Source: Micropterix aruncella
Lineage: Eukaryota > Arthropoda > Insecta > Lepidoptera > Micropterigidae
NCBI GenBank assembly: GCA_944548615.1
Contig: OX155972.1
Coordinates: forward strand, 11,095,161-11,159,160
Length of the DNA: 64,000 nt
Direction of reading: 5' to 3'
Part shown: piece after piece, positions 32,622 to 44,699 of the stretch
Numbering within the stretch: the first letter of the stretch is position 1
How the letters are laid out: each line of letters begins with the position of its first letter
Made by a program: the position numbers and the translations under genes
Notes under the pieces: model-generated
Seen by the model: only the letters and a program-made list of their open reading frames with translations
What the model was told of the DNA's origin: nothing
The model's database searches: none

Positions 32622-33640
32622 ATATAATATTAATGATATTTATTCAAGAATATATTTAAATATTATGTATGACCATATTATGGAAAGTGTATATACATAA
32701 ATTTACATTTACTTATTATGACTCCTCCCTTCCCAGAACCGCCCTGTCCCCCCCCCCCCCCCCCCCCCCAGTGTGTTTATTCTTCTAACAAATAATTATA
32801 TTTATTTTTGAAATTTAATGATTTTGTACCGAATATATTGTATCAGCTGTATGTTTTCATAACAATAATAACATGAAATAAAATGCTAACAGGACCCATC
32901 TGCGCTGGGTCAATTATTCGAATACTGTCGATATGGCATACCATAGCAAATATAAATCCAAAATACATCCCTCCTTTATATTTCTATATTATATATCGAT
33001 TTGGCACGAGATCCGAATCATAACAAGATTCGTTCCTCTAAGATGGCCGCAAGTCACTTCACAATGCGTGAGACAAGGACACTCCTATATGCCAGAAGAG
33101 CGCGGCGATACGACCGAGACACTGCTCCCGAGAGGGACGAAGCTATCGGCCGGAGAGGGACGGAAGCTGTAGGGGTGTGGGGGTCGGGGAAAACATTCGA
33201 ATTTCGATTCAAACTCAATTCCATTAAATTTGATTGGGGGACGGACGACATCCTATTTATTGGGCGCTCTGTGTGATTTCGGATTTTACCAGAGTATTTC
33301 AGACGTAAAATTTAATAATAAGAATTTCATTTATTGCACTGAAAAATTAAATCGTTAAAAGAGAGATAACTTAGGTGAAGATATTTTTATTGATAACACG
33401 AGTTTTAATGCAAGCAAATATTATAACTCCTGTTAATAATTACATACTTATACGATAATTTATACAATGGATACAAACTGCGAATTTATCCTTACAATGT
33501 TAGATTGATAGATTAAAATTAGATTGATACATTTAAAAATATCATAAAACCATGTCAATCAACCGTGATGATGTGGAGTTTGAAAATTCATGCTAATGAC
33601 TATTCTCAAAATACAATCAAATAAAAGCATGAGGCCGCTC
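32622..33640. other. Poly-C tract and a GC-richer patch
   Basis: A C-run lies at about 32749-32769. 33040-33250 is GC-richer with AGATGGCCGC and opposed frames of 65-91 codons, but I recognise no protein. The rest is AT-rich. Confidence 0.35.
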
Positions 33641-34680
33641 ATGAACACGTCCTACTGTTATACATTTTCATTGATTTTGTTTAGAGACTTCGCAGAAAAT
33701 ATAGTTCAAATATGCAATACAAACTACCCCTAACAAGCACAAAAGCCATATAAGACGTGCCGAAGATTGGTTTAAGCTGTTTAAAAGTCATGTAAAGGCG
33801 TTCACATTAACTCTTAGCTATGTAAAGGTGTCATTTAAAGCAAATTGGCTTATATTACCCTTTAGTCACATAATTTTGTCGTATACAGCCTTTTAGTCGG
33901 ATAAAGGTGGTATAATCGCTATAAAGCATTATATAACTAACAGCTGTATAGTAGTCGAATAAATAACCTTTATAGAACAAACAAAACAAAAGCTATTAAT
34001 TACCCTTACTCCACAAAAGACTGTATAATAGTTACAAGACTCATCCTTATACAGCTTATAGTCATATTGTGGTCACCAGGACCTCACTTACGCAGCTTAT
34101 AGTTTTATAAACGTCATATTAAAGTTGCAGATGCCACATAAGCAAAGCGGCCATTTTTTATAGAATCTTTATTACCTAAAAAATTTGTATTATATTTTTT
34201 AAGTATTTTAAGTCATAAAATACACGTACTATAGGTAAACCTTATTTTTAAGTGAGTGAACAATACTCAGCAAGTGTTCTTTTTTACTGCGAAAAATAAA
34301 AGTAATCTACAAAAAAACTTTAAACCATAATTTTGAATTAAAATTGAGTTAAAATATTAAAATTTTAAAGGCGCGTTAAAATTTTATTAGATATGCTACT
34401 TAATGATGTCGATGAAATGATGTCCGCAAAAGAATTTGCTGTATTAAACTACAATACAATCATTATTAAGTCAATAATATGCAATATATTAGTAGCCATT
34501 AGGAATTTTATGCCTGCGACGGCAAATGATCATGCAGCTTCCTTTCGTTATACGGTCATATAATAGTCATATAAACGTTTATGTGGCTGCTATATGACCA
34601 GTTCTTGTGACTAAAAGCTATAGCGATAACGTTGCCGTGACCGTTATACATTATAGCGAATTTGTGCTACTTGAGCTGTC
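33640..34680. repeat. Region dense in TATAG/TATAA-centred words
   Basis: Short imperfect words such as GTCATATAA, GCTATAAAGC, CTTATAGTCATAT and CTTATAGTTTTATAA recur at irregular spacing. I cannot define a period or a family; it may be an old degenerate satellite. No gene is seen. Confidence 0.3.
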
Positions 34681-35177
34681 TTGAAAAGTAGTTTAATTAC
34701 AAACTACAAACTACACGATGCGTAATTAAAATACATACTGCAAACTAGTAGACTACATGTATTTAAAATACTGCCCAGCTTTGGGTGTTAGATACTGTAG
34801 GTAATTTATAAAGATAATGTTTTTTTCGTTTTTTTACAGAATTATGGATAAATGTGCCAGCCAATTGGTAACATTGATAAATAGTCATCATACTACCTTT
34901 AGCGAGAGAATATGGCAGTGGACATCCACATTGCACATTTCTAATCACCCGAGAAAATGTCGGTTAAATCGCGCAAATGTTCAAGCGTAACATTTACTGT
35001 AGCGCGCTCTAGCGGCGTAACTGAAGACTTGTATGTAACACCGGCTCGACCGAGACATAAAGCTTACTAACACAACTCTACGTCCACCCACACAGGCACT
35101 ATAGTCGCGTTTATGATGGGATGTATAGGGTAAGCCGATAGATCTAATAAAGTTTTTTATTAATATTATTAAACTTT

Positions 35178-35377
35178 NNNNNNNNNNNNNNNNNNNNNNN
35201 NNNNNNNNNNNNNNNNNNNNNNNNNNNNNNNNNNNNNNNNNNNNNNNNNNNNNNNNNNNNNNNNNNNNNNNNNNNNNNNNNNNNNNNNNNNNNNNNNNNN
35301 NNNNNNNNNNNNNNNNNNNNNNNNNNNNNNNNNNNNNNNNNNNNNNNNNNNNNNNNNNNNNNNNNNNNNNNNNNNNN
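35178..35377. other. Assembly gap (200 N)
   Basis: The sequence is unresolved for exactly 200 positions. Open frames that cross it are artefacts. Confidence 0.99.
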
Positions 35378-35470
35378 TTAAGCGCGCTACGCCATCTAGC
35401 ATAGGTAAAATATCGCGAATAATCAATATTCACGATTTTTTACCTACTGCTAGATAGCGCAACTCGCTCA
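35378..35470. repeat. Imperfect palindrome beside the gap
   Basis: GCGCTACGCCATCTAGCATA at the left is mirrored by CTGCTAGATAGCGC and AATCGTGAATATT-type words at the right, about 90 bp overall. Confidence 0.55.
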
Positions 35471-35789
35471 ACTATTTTTATACTACTTTTAAGACCTTAC
35501 CTATATATTTTTTTAATTTTTAATTTTTAAAAAAATCTTTGAAAAAATGTGTTTTTCCAAATCTTATTTATTAAAGTTGCTTATTTGCTTGTACTGATTC
35601 ACCCACTATAAGGATGTCACTAATTAAAACCTCTGTATAAAGCTCTTTTACGCTCTCAATTAGAGTATATCTGCTCAGTCTAGAATCCTTCGTCTAGATA
35701 TATTCTAAATACTTCGATGAGGCAACAATGATTCTGAAAAGCTTTCTTCCTGAATAGCTTTCTCCACATTTTTGTACCTATACCTGTTT

Positions 35790-36070
35790 TTTCGGCACAT
35801 TCACCCCACGCGGGCGCACAATCTCCCACCCCCACCTCACCCCCAATCACTCGCAATTCGTTATTATTGAATGCGGGCAGGGGAAGCCGGGGGAAGTTTC
35901 AGTGGCGGGATAACTTGGCGACAATTTCCGCCGGAAGAGCGTTATGGCGCGACGTGCCACACCAACCACTTCCGCTATAAATCACCCCCACCCCGCCGCC
36001 CCCCACCGGCAGAGACATTTCTCATTATTCGCGGGCTTTTTCTTACACATTTCCGGCGCAGATACTAATA
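35790..36070 (+). promoter_or_regulatory. Possible promoter region (GC-rich, TATA-like)
   Basis: The block is GC-rich in AT-rich surroundings. It contains CCGGAAG and CACTTCCG (ETS-like), TATAAAT at 35976-35982 in GCTATAAATC, and several CCACC/GGCGGG words. A start site would be expected near 36005-36015. No coding exon can be linked to it. Confidence 0.25.
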
Positions 36071-36451
36071 TATACGCGTATCTCTTTTATTGCTAAACAC
36101 TTTGCAAACTCCATCTAGTGAGGCAGAAGAATGGCAGAGAAAAATAAATTGTCATTTTATTTTGCAGATTCGGAGATGAAGGAACACCTTAGAGTCACAC
36201 TGGTTTTAACTTAGTTTTAGAGTTAGTGTCCAGTACAAAAAATATAATATTCTGTTTTATTATACTTACTTATACCATAACAGTTTCTTCACATCTATCC
36301 CTTCGAGTAGCGGCTTAATTTCATAGCAGACCGCGGCAAATATAATCGCCACTAGAGGGCACTGCAGTACATCAACTTCGGTAGGTAGTATAGGTAGGTA
36401 CATAGGTAAAAATTAGTATAGGTAGGTACATAGGTATTTGTTCCCGGATAA

Positions 36452-37605
36452 TTGATATCGCAATATCGCCGCGCTCGACAGAAAGTACTGTAACTATGGA
36501 ACTACTATAGAAATCATAAAAATAATAACTGTATAATGATCGCATTGCAATTTCATATACAAAATATTGAAATGTCATCTTGTAAAACAATTAGATAATT
36601 TTGAATGAATATGAGAAAGTCGAAAAAGTGAAAAAAAAACAGCATTTCTAACTTGTACCTACTTGTCTTACGGAAAAATACGGAATCCTATTTAGAAATT
36701 GTAAATACTATCGTGACCTCTATTAGATTCTCTATCAAAGATAATACTTAGTTTTGCTTATTTAGATACAAACATATTTAGATATTAGCTCATAAATCCA
36801 ATAAAAATTTTGATAATTTCTCGAAAAAAAATGATGATGTTTGACAATTGAATTTTACCAGAAATATCCGCGAAATGAAGCTCGAAATTATTCTAGCAGC
36901 CGTATATGTATCTATGATAATAATAAGATATTTGTATGGATTTTAGGATGCGTTCGAATTAAAAAATAATATTACTGTGCGCTCCGGGAGCAATCCTCCA
37001 ATATTGATCGTTACGTAGTCAACAGTGTTCTGATGTGCAACCAAATTTGGTCGTTACGTAGCCGAAGGGTCGTTACGTTAATTAATTACGTCGTTACTAT
37101 TATCCTAAAATCCATACCAAATATCTCATTATTACCATAGATACATAGACAACTGCTAGAATAATTTCACGCGTCATTTCGCGGATATTTCTGGTAAAAT
37201 TCCGTTGTCAAACATCATCATTTTTTTTTTCGAGAAATTATCAAAATTTTTATTGGTATTTATGAGCTAATATCTAAATACTTTTGTATGTAAATAAGCA
37301 AAACAAAATATTACCTTTGATATAGAATCTAATAAAGATCACGATAGTATTTACAATTTCTAAATAGGGTTCCGTATTTTTTCGTAAGATAAGTACAAGT
37401 TAGAAATGAAGTTTCTTTCAATTTTTCGACTTTCTCATATTTTTTCATAATTACCTAATTGTTTTACAGAATGAGATTTCAATATTCTATGTACAAAATT
37501 TTATTGCGATCATTGCAAAGTTATTCTTTTTATGATTGCTATAGTAGTTCCATAGTTATAGTACTTTGTGTCGAACGCGGTGATATTGCAAGAAATTCCA
37601 AAAAA
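36452..37605. mobile_element. Giant palindrome, arms over 500 bp
   Basis: The left arm (36452-36985) and right arm (about 37065-37605) are reverse complements with scattered differences. Paired words include AAATCCATACCAAATATCTC against its mirror near 36935, and GTAAATACTATCGTGA against TCACGATAGTATTTAC. The loop is ~80 bp and contains two GTCGTTACGTAG-like words. It is noncoding; the two similar small ORFs at the outer ends are mirror images. A single-arm fragment lies at 37965-38130. It is a fold-back type element. Confidence 0.75.
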
Positions 37606-37891
37606 TTGCCGCTGTCTGCCTTGAAAATATGCCGCTACTCGAGGGGTTATCACCGTCACCCGAGTTATATACGTAATCCTTGTTGAAATATGCTTATTTC
37701 CTTGTATTACATCGATATATATATTTTAGTGGGTGTCCATGTTATATCATCATAAATACATTGCTAATTTATATAAATATTATACTTGTTATTTTCATTA
37801 CTTTTGACTTAACCAAGTGTAGGAACTCCTATCAACTGGTTTGAAATAAATAAATAAAAAAAAATAAAAAATAAATATAAAAACAATTATT

Positions 37892-38205
37892 TAACCCTTG
37901 GAGTAAATGGGTATTTTCATGGATGCATCTGTCTCTTTTGCAGGATTTTCGGCGACATCGACCTTAAAGTACTATAACTACGAAACTACTACACCAATCA
38001 TAAAAAGAACAACTGCACAATGATTGCATTGAAATTTCGAATATAGAATATTGAAATATCATTTTGTAAAACAATTAGATAATTATGAATAAATATGAGA
38101 ACGTCAAAGAAGTGAAAAAAACGCGGAACCATATCTGGTCGTATCATACTCAAAGGATAATTGTTTCAGAACCAGATTCGGTCGTATCATACTTAACGGG
38201 TTAAT
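37892..38205 (+). repeat. CCCTTGGAGTAAATGGG repeat with an embedded palindrome arm
   Basis: The start (CCCTTGGAGTAAATGGG, TTTTGCAGGATTTTCGGC) and end (CAGAACCAGATTCGGTCG) match 63767-63905. In this copy ~165 bp related to the arm of the 36452-37605 palindrome sit after CTTAAAGTAC. A 16-bp AAAACTATTTTATAT-type tandem repeat follows at 38207-38277. Confidence 0.65.
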
Positions 38206-38277
38206 ATAAAAACTATTTTATGTAAAAGCTATTTTATATAAAAACTATTTTATATAAAAGCTATTTTATATAAAAAC

Positions 38278-39605
38278 AAGAGATACCTACTTAGATATCC
38301 TTCGTTTCTCGTCTCGCGTATTTATTAGCATCAGCCTCAGAGACAACTCTGATAAATTATAATGTCATTAAAGATCTAGCTATCTAGGTAGGTATAGGTA
38401 AGTATAAGAATTTAGGTAGGTAGGGTCGGGTGGGGCGCAAAGTTGTTAGTAAGTTGTGACTCCGGGCCTTCGTCGGCTGAGCTGGTGGCTGGTAATCCTA
38501 GGCCATTAGTCTGCCGGCGGGTTAAGTGGGGAGACACGTCCTCTGATGAACCCTGACAGGAACCCACTGCCTACGGCGATTCGCGCATATTGAACGTCGT
38601 TATTTAATTGAATTTTTATTTTATACCAGCTGACCCGACAGATTTTGTACTGACCAAATTATAATCAACTTGTTTGTGATCGTTTTGTGAATTTGTGAAA
38701 AGCTATTGGAATATGTTTTTCAAAGTAAAATATCGTTTGTGTCACCCCAAGTCTTTCCGGCAATCAGGCAACCCACCTCTCCCCCCACCCCTTCCCCTCT
38801 TAACCCACACACAACCCCACCCCACCCTATACCCCAAACGATCGATTTGCATTGCTGCAAAACTTTAGCCAAGTTCTTCGAAAGGTTTGCTAGTTGGAGT
38901 TTTTTCGATTTGACGGATTTCTACGGTAACTGGAGTGTTGACGGAGCTGTTCGACCGCATTCCAACGACGTAGCTGCAATTACTGAGAAAGCGAGCATCG
39001 ATATAGAATCGTATATCGATGGAAGCGAGTGCAAAAGCAAGTTCATTCTGCAAGCGAACCGTTCCCTAAATCTTCTTCTTATTGAAGTGCCATTACTGGA
39101 GGTTGGCCGTTAGCTCTGAATACTTTTGTCGCTCTTGCGCCATCCGGAAAAGCTGTTCCGTACTGGTGATCCCGGTCCAGTTTTCCACCCGGGGATTCTT
39201 AATACCCCTGACCCATCAAAGAGTAGTCGGGCACTCGCGGCCATTGCTATTTTTGACGTTTCCATTGCTAACTACTAGGGATATTGCAGTGGTCTCTCGT
39301 TGCCTTCTGCACCAGACATTTTAGGTCTTTAGGACCTTAGGCCGCTGAGACCTCTTCAACCGGTTGCCCAGTTGGGAATGGTTATACCGCCATTGACTCG
39401 GTCTTTTGCTATATACTTTTGATTCCCATTATAATTATACCGATGTGCAAACGGCGATCGAGTACATTCGGGACGCGTCCTGTGTCAACCGCAGGTGAAT
39501 CTAGACTGCATAATTGCACTTTATTCACTACATTTAATATTTATAATTAATATTTATTGTTGAGATTTTTTTTAAATATGCTATGAATGTCACTATGAAT
39601 TTAAA
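38278..39605. other. Unassigned mixed sequence
   Basis: 38455-38600 is a GC-richer block (GGGCCTTCGTCGGCTGAGC). 38628 shows an AGCTGACCCGACAG start of the interspersed type. 38706-39113 is open for 135 codons and the opposite strand for 62, without known motifs. I regard all of it as repeat-derived but cannot prove it. Confidence 0.3.
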
Positions 39606-40079
39606 TTTGGAATCAATGCGATCAAAAAGTTTTTCCAGTTTCACCGGGAGCGTCCACGAAGAAGATCCCTTCGGTTCCATCGTTCACAGCTTGCATGAGA
39701 TTGTCGTTTGCATATTTTTGTTGCCGATTTAATAGCGGAGCGATCGTCCGAACAGATTCTCACAATGCATCGCAATTATATTGTTTTTTTTTGTTTCAAC
39801 TCTTCTATAAATTTATTTATTTGTTACAACTTGGTAGAGAGTTAACAGTGAGATCGTACAGATATAATTTGTAACTATTTATATAAGCAATAAGAAAATG
39901 AACACAACCCATACGACCATTCTAGACGAATGCCCAACTAGACCGAACAGCCTGTATCTAGGCATACGAAATATATAGCCTTTGTTTTTGGGTAGTACCT
40001 ACTGACGTTTGATTACTGACTAATAGACTACTTTCAATACTAACACTAAGATAATGGCATAAAATAGTACACATATTAA

Positions 40080-40197
40080 TACAAATATATATGATAAAAG
40101 GTTAGTTACATACATATATACACATATTACACATACAAACATACATACATACATATATAATAACACACACACACATACATCTACATACACACATATT
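40080..40197. repeat. ACAT/ACAC microsatellite
   Basis: Runs of CATACATACAT and ACACACAC on the plus strand directly follow the 3' end of the minus-strand LINE tail, so they are probably that LINE's tail. Confidence 0.75.
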
Positions 40198-40480
40198 TTA
40201 AATTATTGGATGAAGCAATTCTTTTTCAGTCTTTGTACGACCTACTTCGTAAAGGAGCCATTTTTTTACTTTTATCTTAAATTGGTGTACTTTTTAAACA
40301 TTTTTTACTGACTCTTTTAAAGTATTAAAAAATTTTGGGGCGATGAAATACAACTGTCTTTGGGCAAAGATTGTATGTACTTGAGGAATTACATAGTTCG
40401 TCCCTCCAGCCATTCTAGTTGGTCTTTGCTGCTGGCTTCGGGAACGTTTCTCTAAAGTCTTGTGAAAATGTATTAGGCAT
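40198..40480 (-). pseudogene. LINE ORF C-terminus inserted in Helitron
   Basis: The minus-strand reading includes RQLYFIAPKFFNTLKESVKN, then KIKVKKWLLYEVGRTKTEKE and a stop at 40198-40200. It is homologous to 24399-24539 and 59256-59369. A TATG-type microsatellite tail follows. Confidence 0.65.
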
Positions 40481-41169
40481 ATTGTTTCACGAACAACTGA
40501 CGAATATCCAAATCACTTGCTTCGCTAAACAGTAGGTCAGAGTCATGGCGGGGATGTTTTCTGTAAGTAAACCTCAATAATAATTTCTTGGCTTTAATGG
40601 GTCGTGCCTCTGGCGATTGGGCGTTATCACACTTAGCTGACCCAATACCTCGTTTAATATCATCAAGTCCCTACATGTCCATAGTTAATATCAATGCCTC
40701 GTTGTGAATTTCCTTGCTCAGTCGCAAATCCGGATTTGATATTCTGGTACGCATCCGATGCAAAATATCATCAGATATGTATTTTATTATTTGGTCCACA
40801 AATCAATCGGGTTCGATGAAAAGCATGTTGAGATAATTATCTAAAACAATGTTCATATTTGATGATCATTTAACGAAATCACAGCATCTCTGATGGTGTA
40901 TTCTCAATGAGTGTCATTAGCAATGGCAAACGTTGACATGTCTTCTCTAGATGTGCCACACAATTTATCATTATCAGTAGGTACGTAGATGTTGATGTAC
41001 GCAGTAAACGATGTTGGACCACGAACTTTGACTAATAGCAAACGTAAATAGAAACATTCGTTGTTGCTTGGATGGACTGAAAAAAAACGACCTAATGCAT
41101 CAGTAGAAAAAACGTTACCCATGAAGTTGGGTTTGCTTGTTTCTGCAGTTTTTTTTTTTTACATGTATT

Positions 41170-41940
41170 TCCAAGTAAGATATCTTGGCATTTCCGAGTA
41201 TAGCAGCGTTTGGGCAAAGTCTTAATTCTGGCACATTTCAAAATACAGATTAATACTGAAATAAATAAATTGTAATAGGTATTATTAAAATAACTAAAGG
41301 ACAATGGGCAAAAATGTATGGACCCTGGCCTAGAGACCAATAATGATGGGTGATACGTCATTAGAAAGGTATTTTTATGTTATACACTATTTTCGGAGCG
41401 GAAAATCTGAAAACGCTGTGGGAAAAAAGTTATGGATAAAAAATAAAAAAGACATATTTTTTATCGCCTTTGCGTGTTTTACATGATTTTACAAAGATAA
41501 ATAATAATTTTCAAGGTTTTTAATAATACACACTTATATAAAAACAAAAGCACGAGCTATTGTGACAAATCACTTATTTTTAGAATTATGGTTCATCAAT
41601 AATAATATCCATTTTGCACATAATGGATACCTATTACAGCGTTATATTTTTCTCAGTGTTGGGCGTGTTTAGACCGCTATCTTTAATTTTTTAGACATCA
41701 AATTTAAAGACGATCACCATTGGTAAAAGGCAAATAAACAAATTATTCCAGAACTGTTGGAAATCGAAAGATATGAGAGTAAGGTGCTAACCGCCGTCAT
41801 TTTCCATTGAACGCTTTCTATTTTTTTACCTGACAACTAAGTCATCTATTTCTATTTGTTGCTTCTAGGATTATTATTATCTTTTTTTCTGTAATATTTA
41901 CTGACTAGCAAACCTGACCATTTTTCCCATACACAATAAA
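41170..41940. other. Repeat-like, no gene
   Basis: AAAGGACAATGGGCAAAAATG and the following ~150 bp (41290-41450) are related to 57740-57960. CAGATTAATACTGAAATAAA at about 41246 is related to 45907. No coding region is visible. Confidence 0.45.
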
Positions 41941-41944
41941 CGGG

Positions 41945-42760
41945 TCAATTTTAGAAAGGTCAACCGAGGTGAGGGACCTGGGAATTACATTTGATACGCA
42001 GTTGAATTTCCGTGCACAGATTACAAATATTTGAAATCGTGCTAGCAAAATGGTCGGTTTTGTTATTCGCATATGCAAACAGTTTAATAATATTCATGTA
42101 ATGGTTCTCCTATATAATTGTTTAGTCCGTAGCATACTTGAATATAACTCGGTCATCTGGTGTAGGTACAAGTGAAAACAAATACATTCAGATGGTAGAG
42201 CGTATTCAAAGAAAATTTTAAAGATATATTTATTACAGAAAATATATTATTTATCCATACTTATTTCCGTCCGATTTTGTGCTAGGAATGGTAGGATACA
42301 ACAGTCTTGAAACGCGTCGATATATTTCACTAATTATATTTGTATATAAATTAATTCAAGGAACTATTTATTTGCCAGAGATACTATGTAAGTTTGAATT
42401 GTACGTACCGGTAAATTACACAGCGAGGAGATCGCATCTATTGTTTAATGAGCCGTACCACCGTACAAATATTTTTGTAGACAGGCCAGTGGGAAGGGTT
42501 ATAGCTCTTCAGAAATAGATATCTTTTGTATATCCCTTTGGCAGCTAAAAAGGCAAATCCCTGCTATCTCATGTTTATCATAATCTGTCTTTTATTTAGT
42601 TTTATATTTTTATGTTTTTTACTTGTTCAATGTTAGCATTAATTTAGTTATGTAAGTCATTTATTTTTAGACTTACACTCAAGCTTTATTATTCAAGGGC
42701 GAATTGGATTCATCTGTAATGCTTTTGAATACTATTTGAAACTAATAAATAATAAATAAT
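41945..42760 (+). pseudogene. LINE reverse transcriptase C-terminal remnant with 3' UTR
   Basis: STEVRDLGITFDTQLNFRAQ begins a thumb-like block interrupted by stops (one near 42033, one near 42174) and frame changes. The last 79 codons (42279-42518) are open and include GMVGYNSLETRR and ARRSHLLFNEPYHRTNIF, homologous to the C-terminus of the protein at 1050-2750. A 3' UTR with CAAGGGCGAATTGGATTCAT ends in an AATAA tail at about 42760. It is a sister copy of 19018-19400. Confidence 0.8.
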
Positions 42761-43279
42761 TTACTACTTCTTATGGCTTTTCTTATTTTTGTTTTTTTTT
42801 TATTATTGCCTTTAGCTAGGCTATTTTTCTCTATTTACTGACTATCATTGCAACTTTAATTTTAGTGTATTTTAATATTATTCTTATTATTATTATTTCA
42901 ATAATATTTCTACTGATTATATTTTGATTTCTTTACTTTTTCTATTCAACATGATTATGAAATATTAAATATCATTAAAATATTTTTGACATTCATACCA
43001 ACTACTTCTTTATTAGAGCTATTAGATTTATTTTATTTTATTTTTCCTATTTTCTCAGTTGTAATAAGTGTGCGCACAGCACACAATACTAAGGTACAAG
43101 TAACTTAGTAGAGTATATCTTGGTACGGGCTTTAGCCTAGTTAGGCAGACTTTGTAAATTACCATTTTAAGCATTACTTTCGAATATAGGTACATTTATT
43201 CTAAATCTTATTTCATCTACAGTGCACCGCTACTTATACATATTGACATTTAACTACTAGACCCCGTGACCAGCCTGAG
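42761..43279. other. AT-rich, no gene
   Basis: Low-complexity T/A sequence. Nothing is recognisable. Confidence 0.4.
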
Positions 43280-43496
43280 AATGCGTCAGCCGATTAGAAA
43301 GAGACAGCAGCATATACTACCCCCTCCATCCTTGTCTAGTCGCGCATGCATGGAGACACGTACCAACATATATCACTATGGCAACGCTTCGACGCCATAA
43401 GTCTGCTATGCTATGTATAAACGCGCATGCGCAACTAGACAAGGATAGAGGAGGGCCCCACATGCCCCTATCTCTTTCTATTCGGTGAACGCATTT
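43280..43496. mobile_element. Short element with ~75-bp inverted arms
   Basis: AATGCGTCAGCCGATTAGAA...CCTTGTCTAGTCGCGCATGC at the left is mirrored, with differences, by GCGCATGCGCAACTAGACAA...TTCGGTGAACGCATT at the right. It is noncoding and MITE-like. Confidence 0.65.
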
Positions 43497-43529
43497 ACTC
43501 ACAGCCCGCATTCGCACTCCCGTTCTCTA

Positions 43530-44050
43530 TTTTGTTACCACTATGGTTATACCACGAAAGCCGCCATATTTAAGATAATGACGTCGCATTTCGTAGTAAA
43601 ATCCTGGTTGTTAAATTGTAGTATGACAGTAGTTTTTAGTATGACAGATTAGGGCCTGTAATGTATGACAGATTAGGGCAGGGACTGTAATATTATGAAA
43701 CACATCAGGTGATCGCAATCGCTTCTCACCGCTCACCCCGGTATTCACAAGTTAAGCCCATCGCATAAATCTCCCGTTAAGTTACAGTAAGGGTGGCCGA
43801 AGGGGGGCGGGGGGGCGGTCCCCCACGGCGGGGGGTGGGGGGGCCGTCAAAGGGGCCGCGAAGCGTCAGGGGGCGGGGCAAAGATCGCCCAGCCAATGGG
43901 ATTAGCGGATGGCCCGCGCGACAGAGACGGCGCTACGGCCGCCGCCGTAGCGCGAGAGCGGGACGGCGACTGTGACGGTGGCCATGTTGGCGTTCGCAGT
44001 CTGATCGCTGGCCCTGCGGGTAGGAAAACTGAAAGATCGATCGGTCGCTT
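43530..44050. promoter_or_regulatory. GC-rich island, possible promoter or 5' exon
   Basis: 43790-44030 is extremely GC-rich with G-runs, GGGGCGGGG, a CCAAT word (AGCCAATGGG, about 43889-43898) and ACGGCCGCCGCCGT. Such islands are rare in this window. No splice-linked coding exon can be shown, and a repeat origin is possible because family A follows immediately. Confidence 0.25.
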
Positions 44051-44087
44051 CTGCTCACTATTTTTCTATACATATACACTGGGAGCT

Positions 44088-44693
44088 AATGGGCCCTTGC
44101 TGAGTTGGCCACGAAAGCCCATTCTGTTCAAGGTTGGTCACACGGGTCAACACCCATCCGGCGGCCTCCGCGCATGAAGTACGAGCCCGGGCAGGACTCT
44201 GGCCTTAGGGCCAGTTTCCCTTAGGAATCAACCTTCTGTCGCTCCTGGACGGTCTGCGCACCGTGCGGCGTAAGCCAATTGACTGTGCACTCACAGTCAC
44301 TGTACACAGTACTGTTTCCTACAGAGCGGGGGTGGTTGCGGACCTTAAAAGGCGACTTGTCTTGAAACGACCATCGGCTACCCGATCCTGGGTGAAAGGC
44401 CGGGCAAAGGATACCGTGGTCCGCGATAGATTCGGTATACACCGTTTCACCGCTTCGTAAGGGAGAGGACCGCGCAAGCAACCTCGAACTCGTAACCAAT
44501 CGAGAGACCGGAGTAATCTGGTCGCAATTGGAAGTAAGGGCGTGAGTGTAAGACCGCTGGTTAACACTCCTGGCTAACTCGCGGTTAAGGCGTTGGCCTC
44601 TTACGGGCATGTGGCGGAGCTTGACGGTGGACTGTTTTATCCAAGTATTCTGCGCTCACTCCAGGGAGATAGAACGACTAATCGTTAAAACTC
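44088..44693 (+). mobile_element. Family A, forward copy lacking the last ~50 bp
   Basis: It runs from CTGGGAGCTAATGGGCCC to AATCGTTAAAACTC, where it joins unrelated AT-rich sequence. The body matches the copies at 4234 and 5735 in order throughout. Confidence 0.8.
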
Positions 44694-44699
44694 TATTTC

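Larger units (their letters stand above)
39606..41165 (-). pseudogene. Helitron helicase (Rep-Hel) fragments
   Basis: Helitrons move by rolling-circle replication using a Rep-helicase protein. On the minus strand, 41140-40990 encodes MGNVFSTDALGRFFSVHPSN, then ECFYLRLLLVKVRGPTSF, a block I recognise from the Helitron PIF1-type helicase region. 40900-40560 continues with stops and frame changes (DAVISLND, PIDLWTK, PNRQRHDPLKPRNYY). 39740-39610 encodes NLMQAVNDGTEGIFFVDAPG and ETGKTF, a Walker A with GGTGKT altered to GETGKT. The part between is replaced by a LINE tail (40198-40480). No Helitron termini were identified. Confidence 0.75.

Noticed and set aside
34981..35433. 150-codon frame
   Set aside because: It spans the 200-N gap; most residues are unknown.
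38706..39113. Host gene of 135 codons
   Set aside because: No motif, a proline/threonine low-complexity start, and a competing frame on the opposite strand; the area begins with an AGCTGACCCG repeat word.
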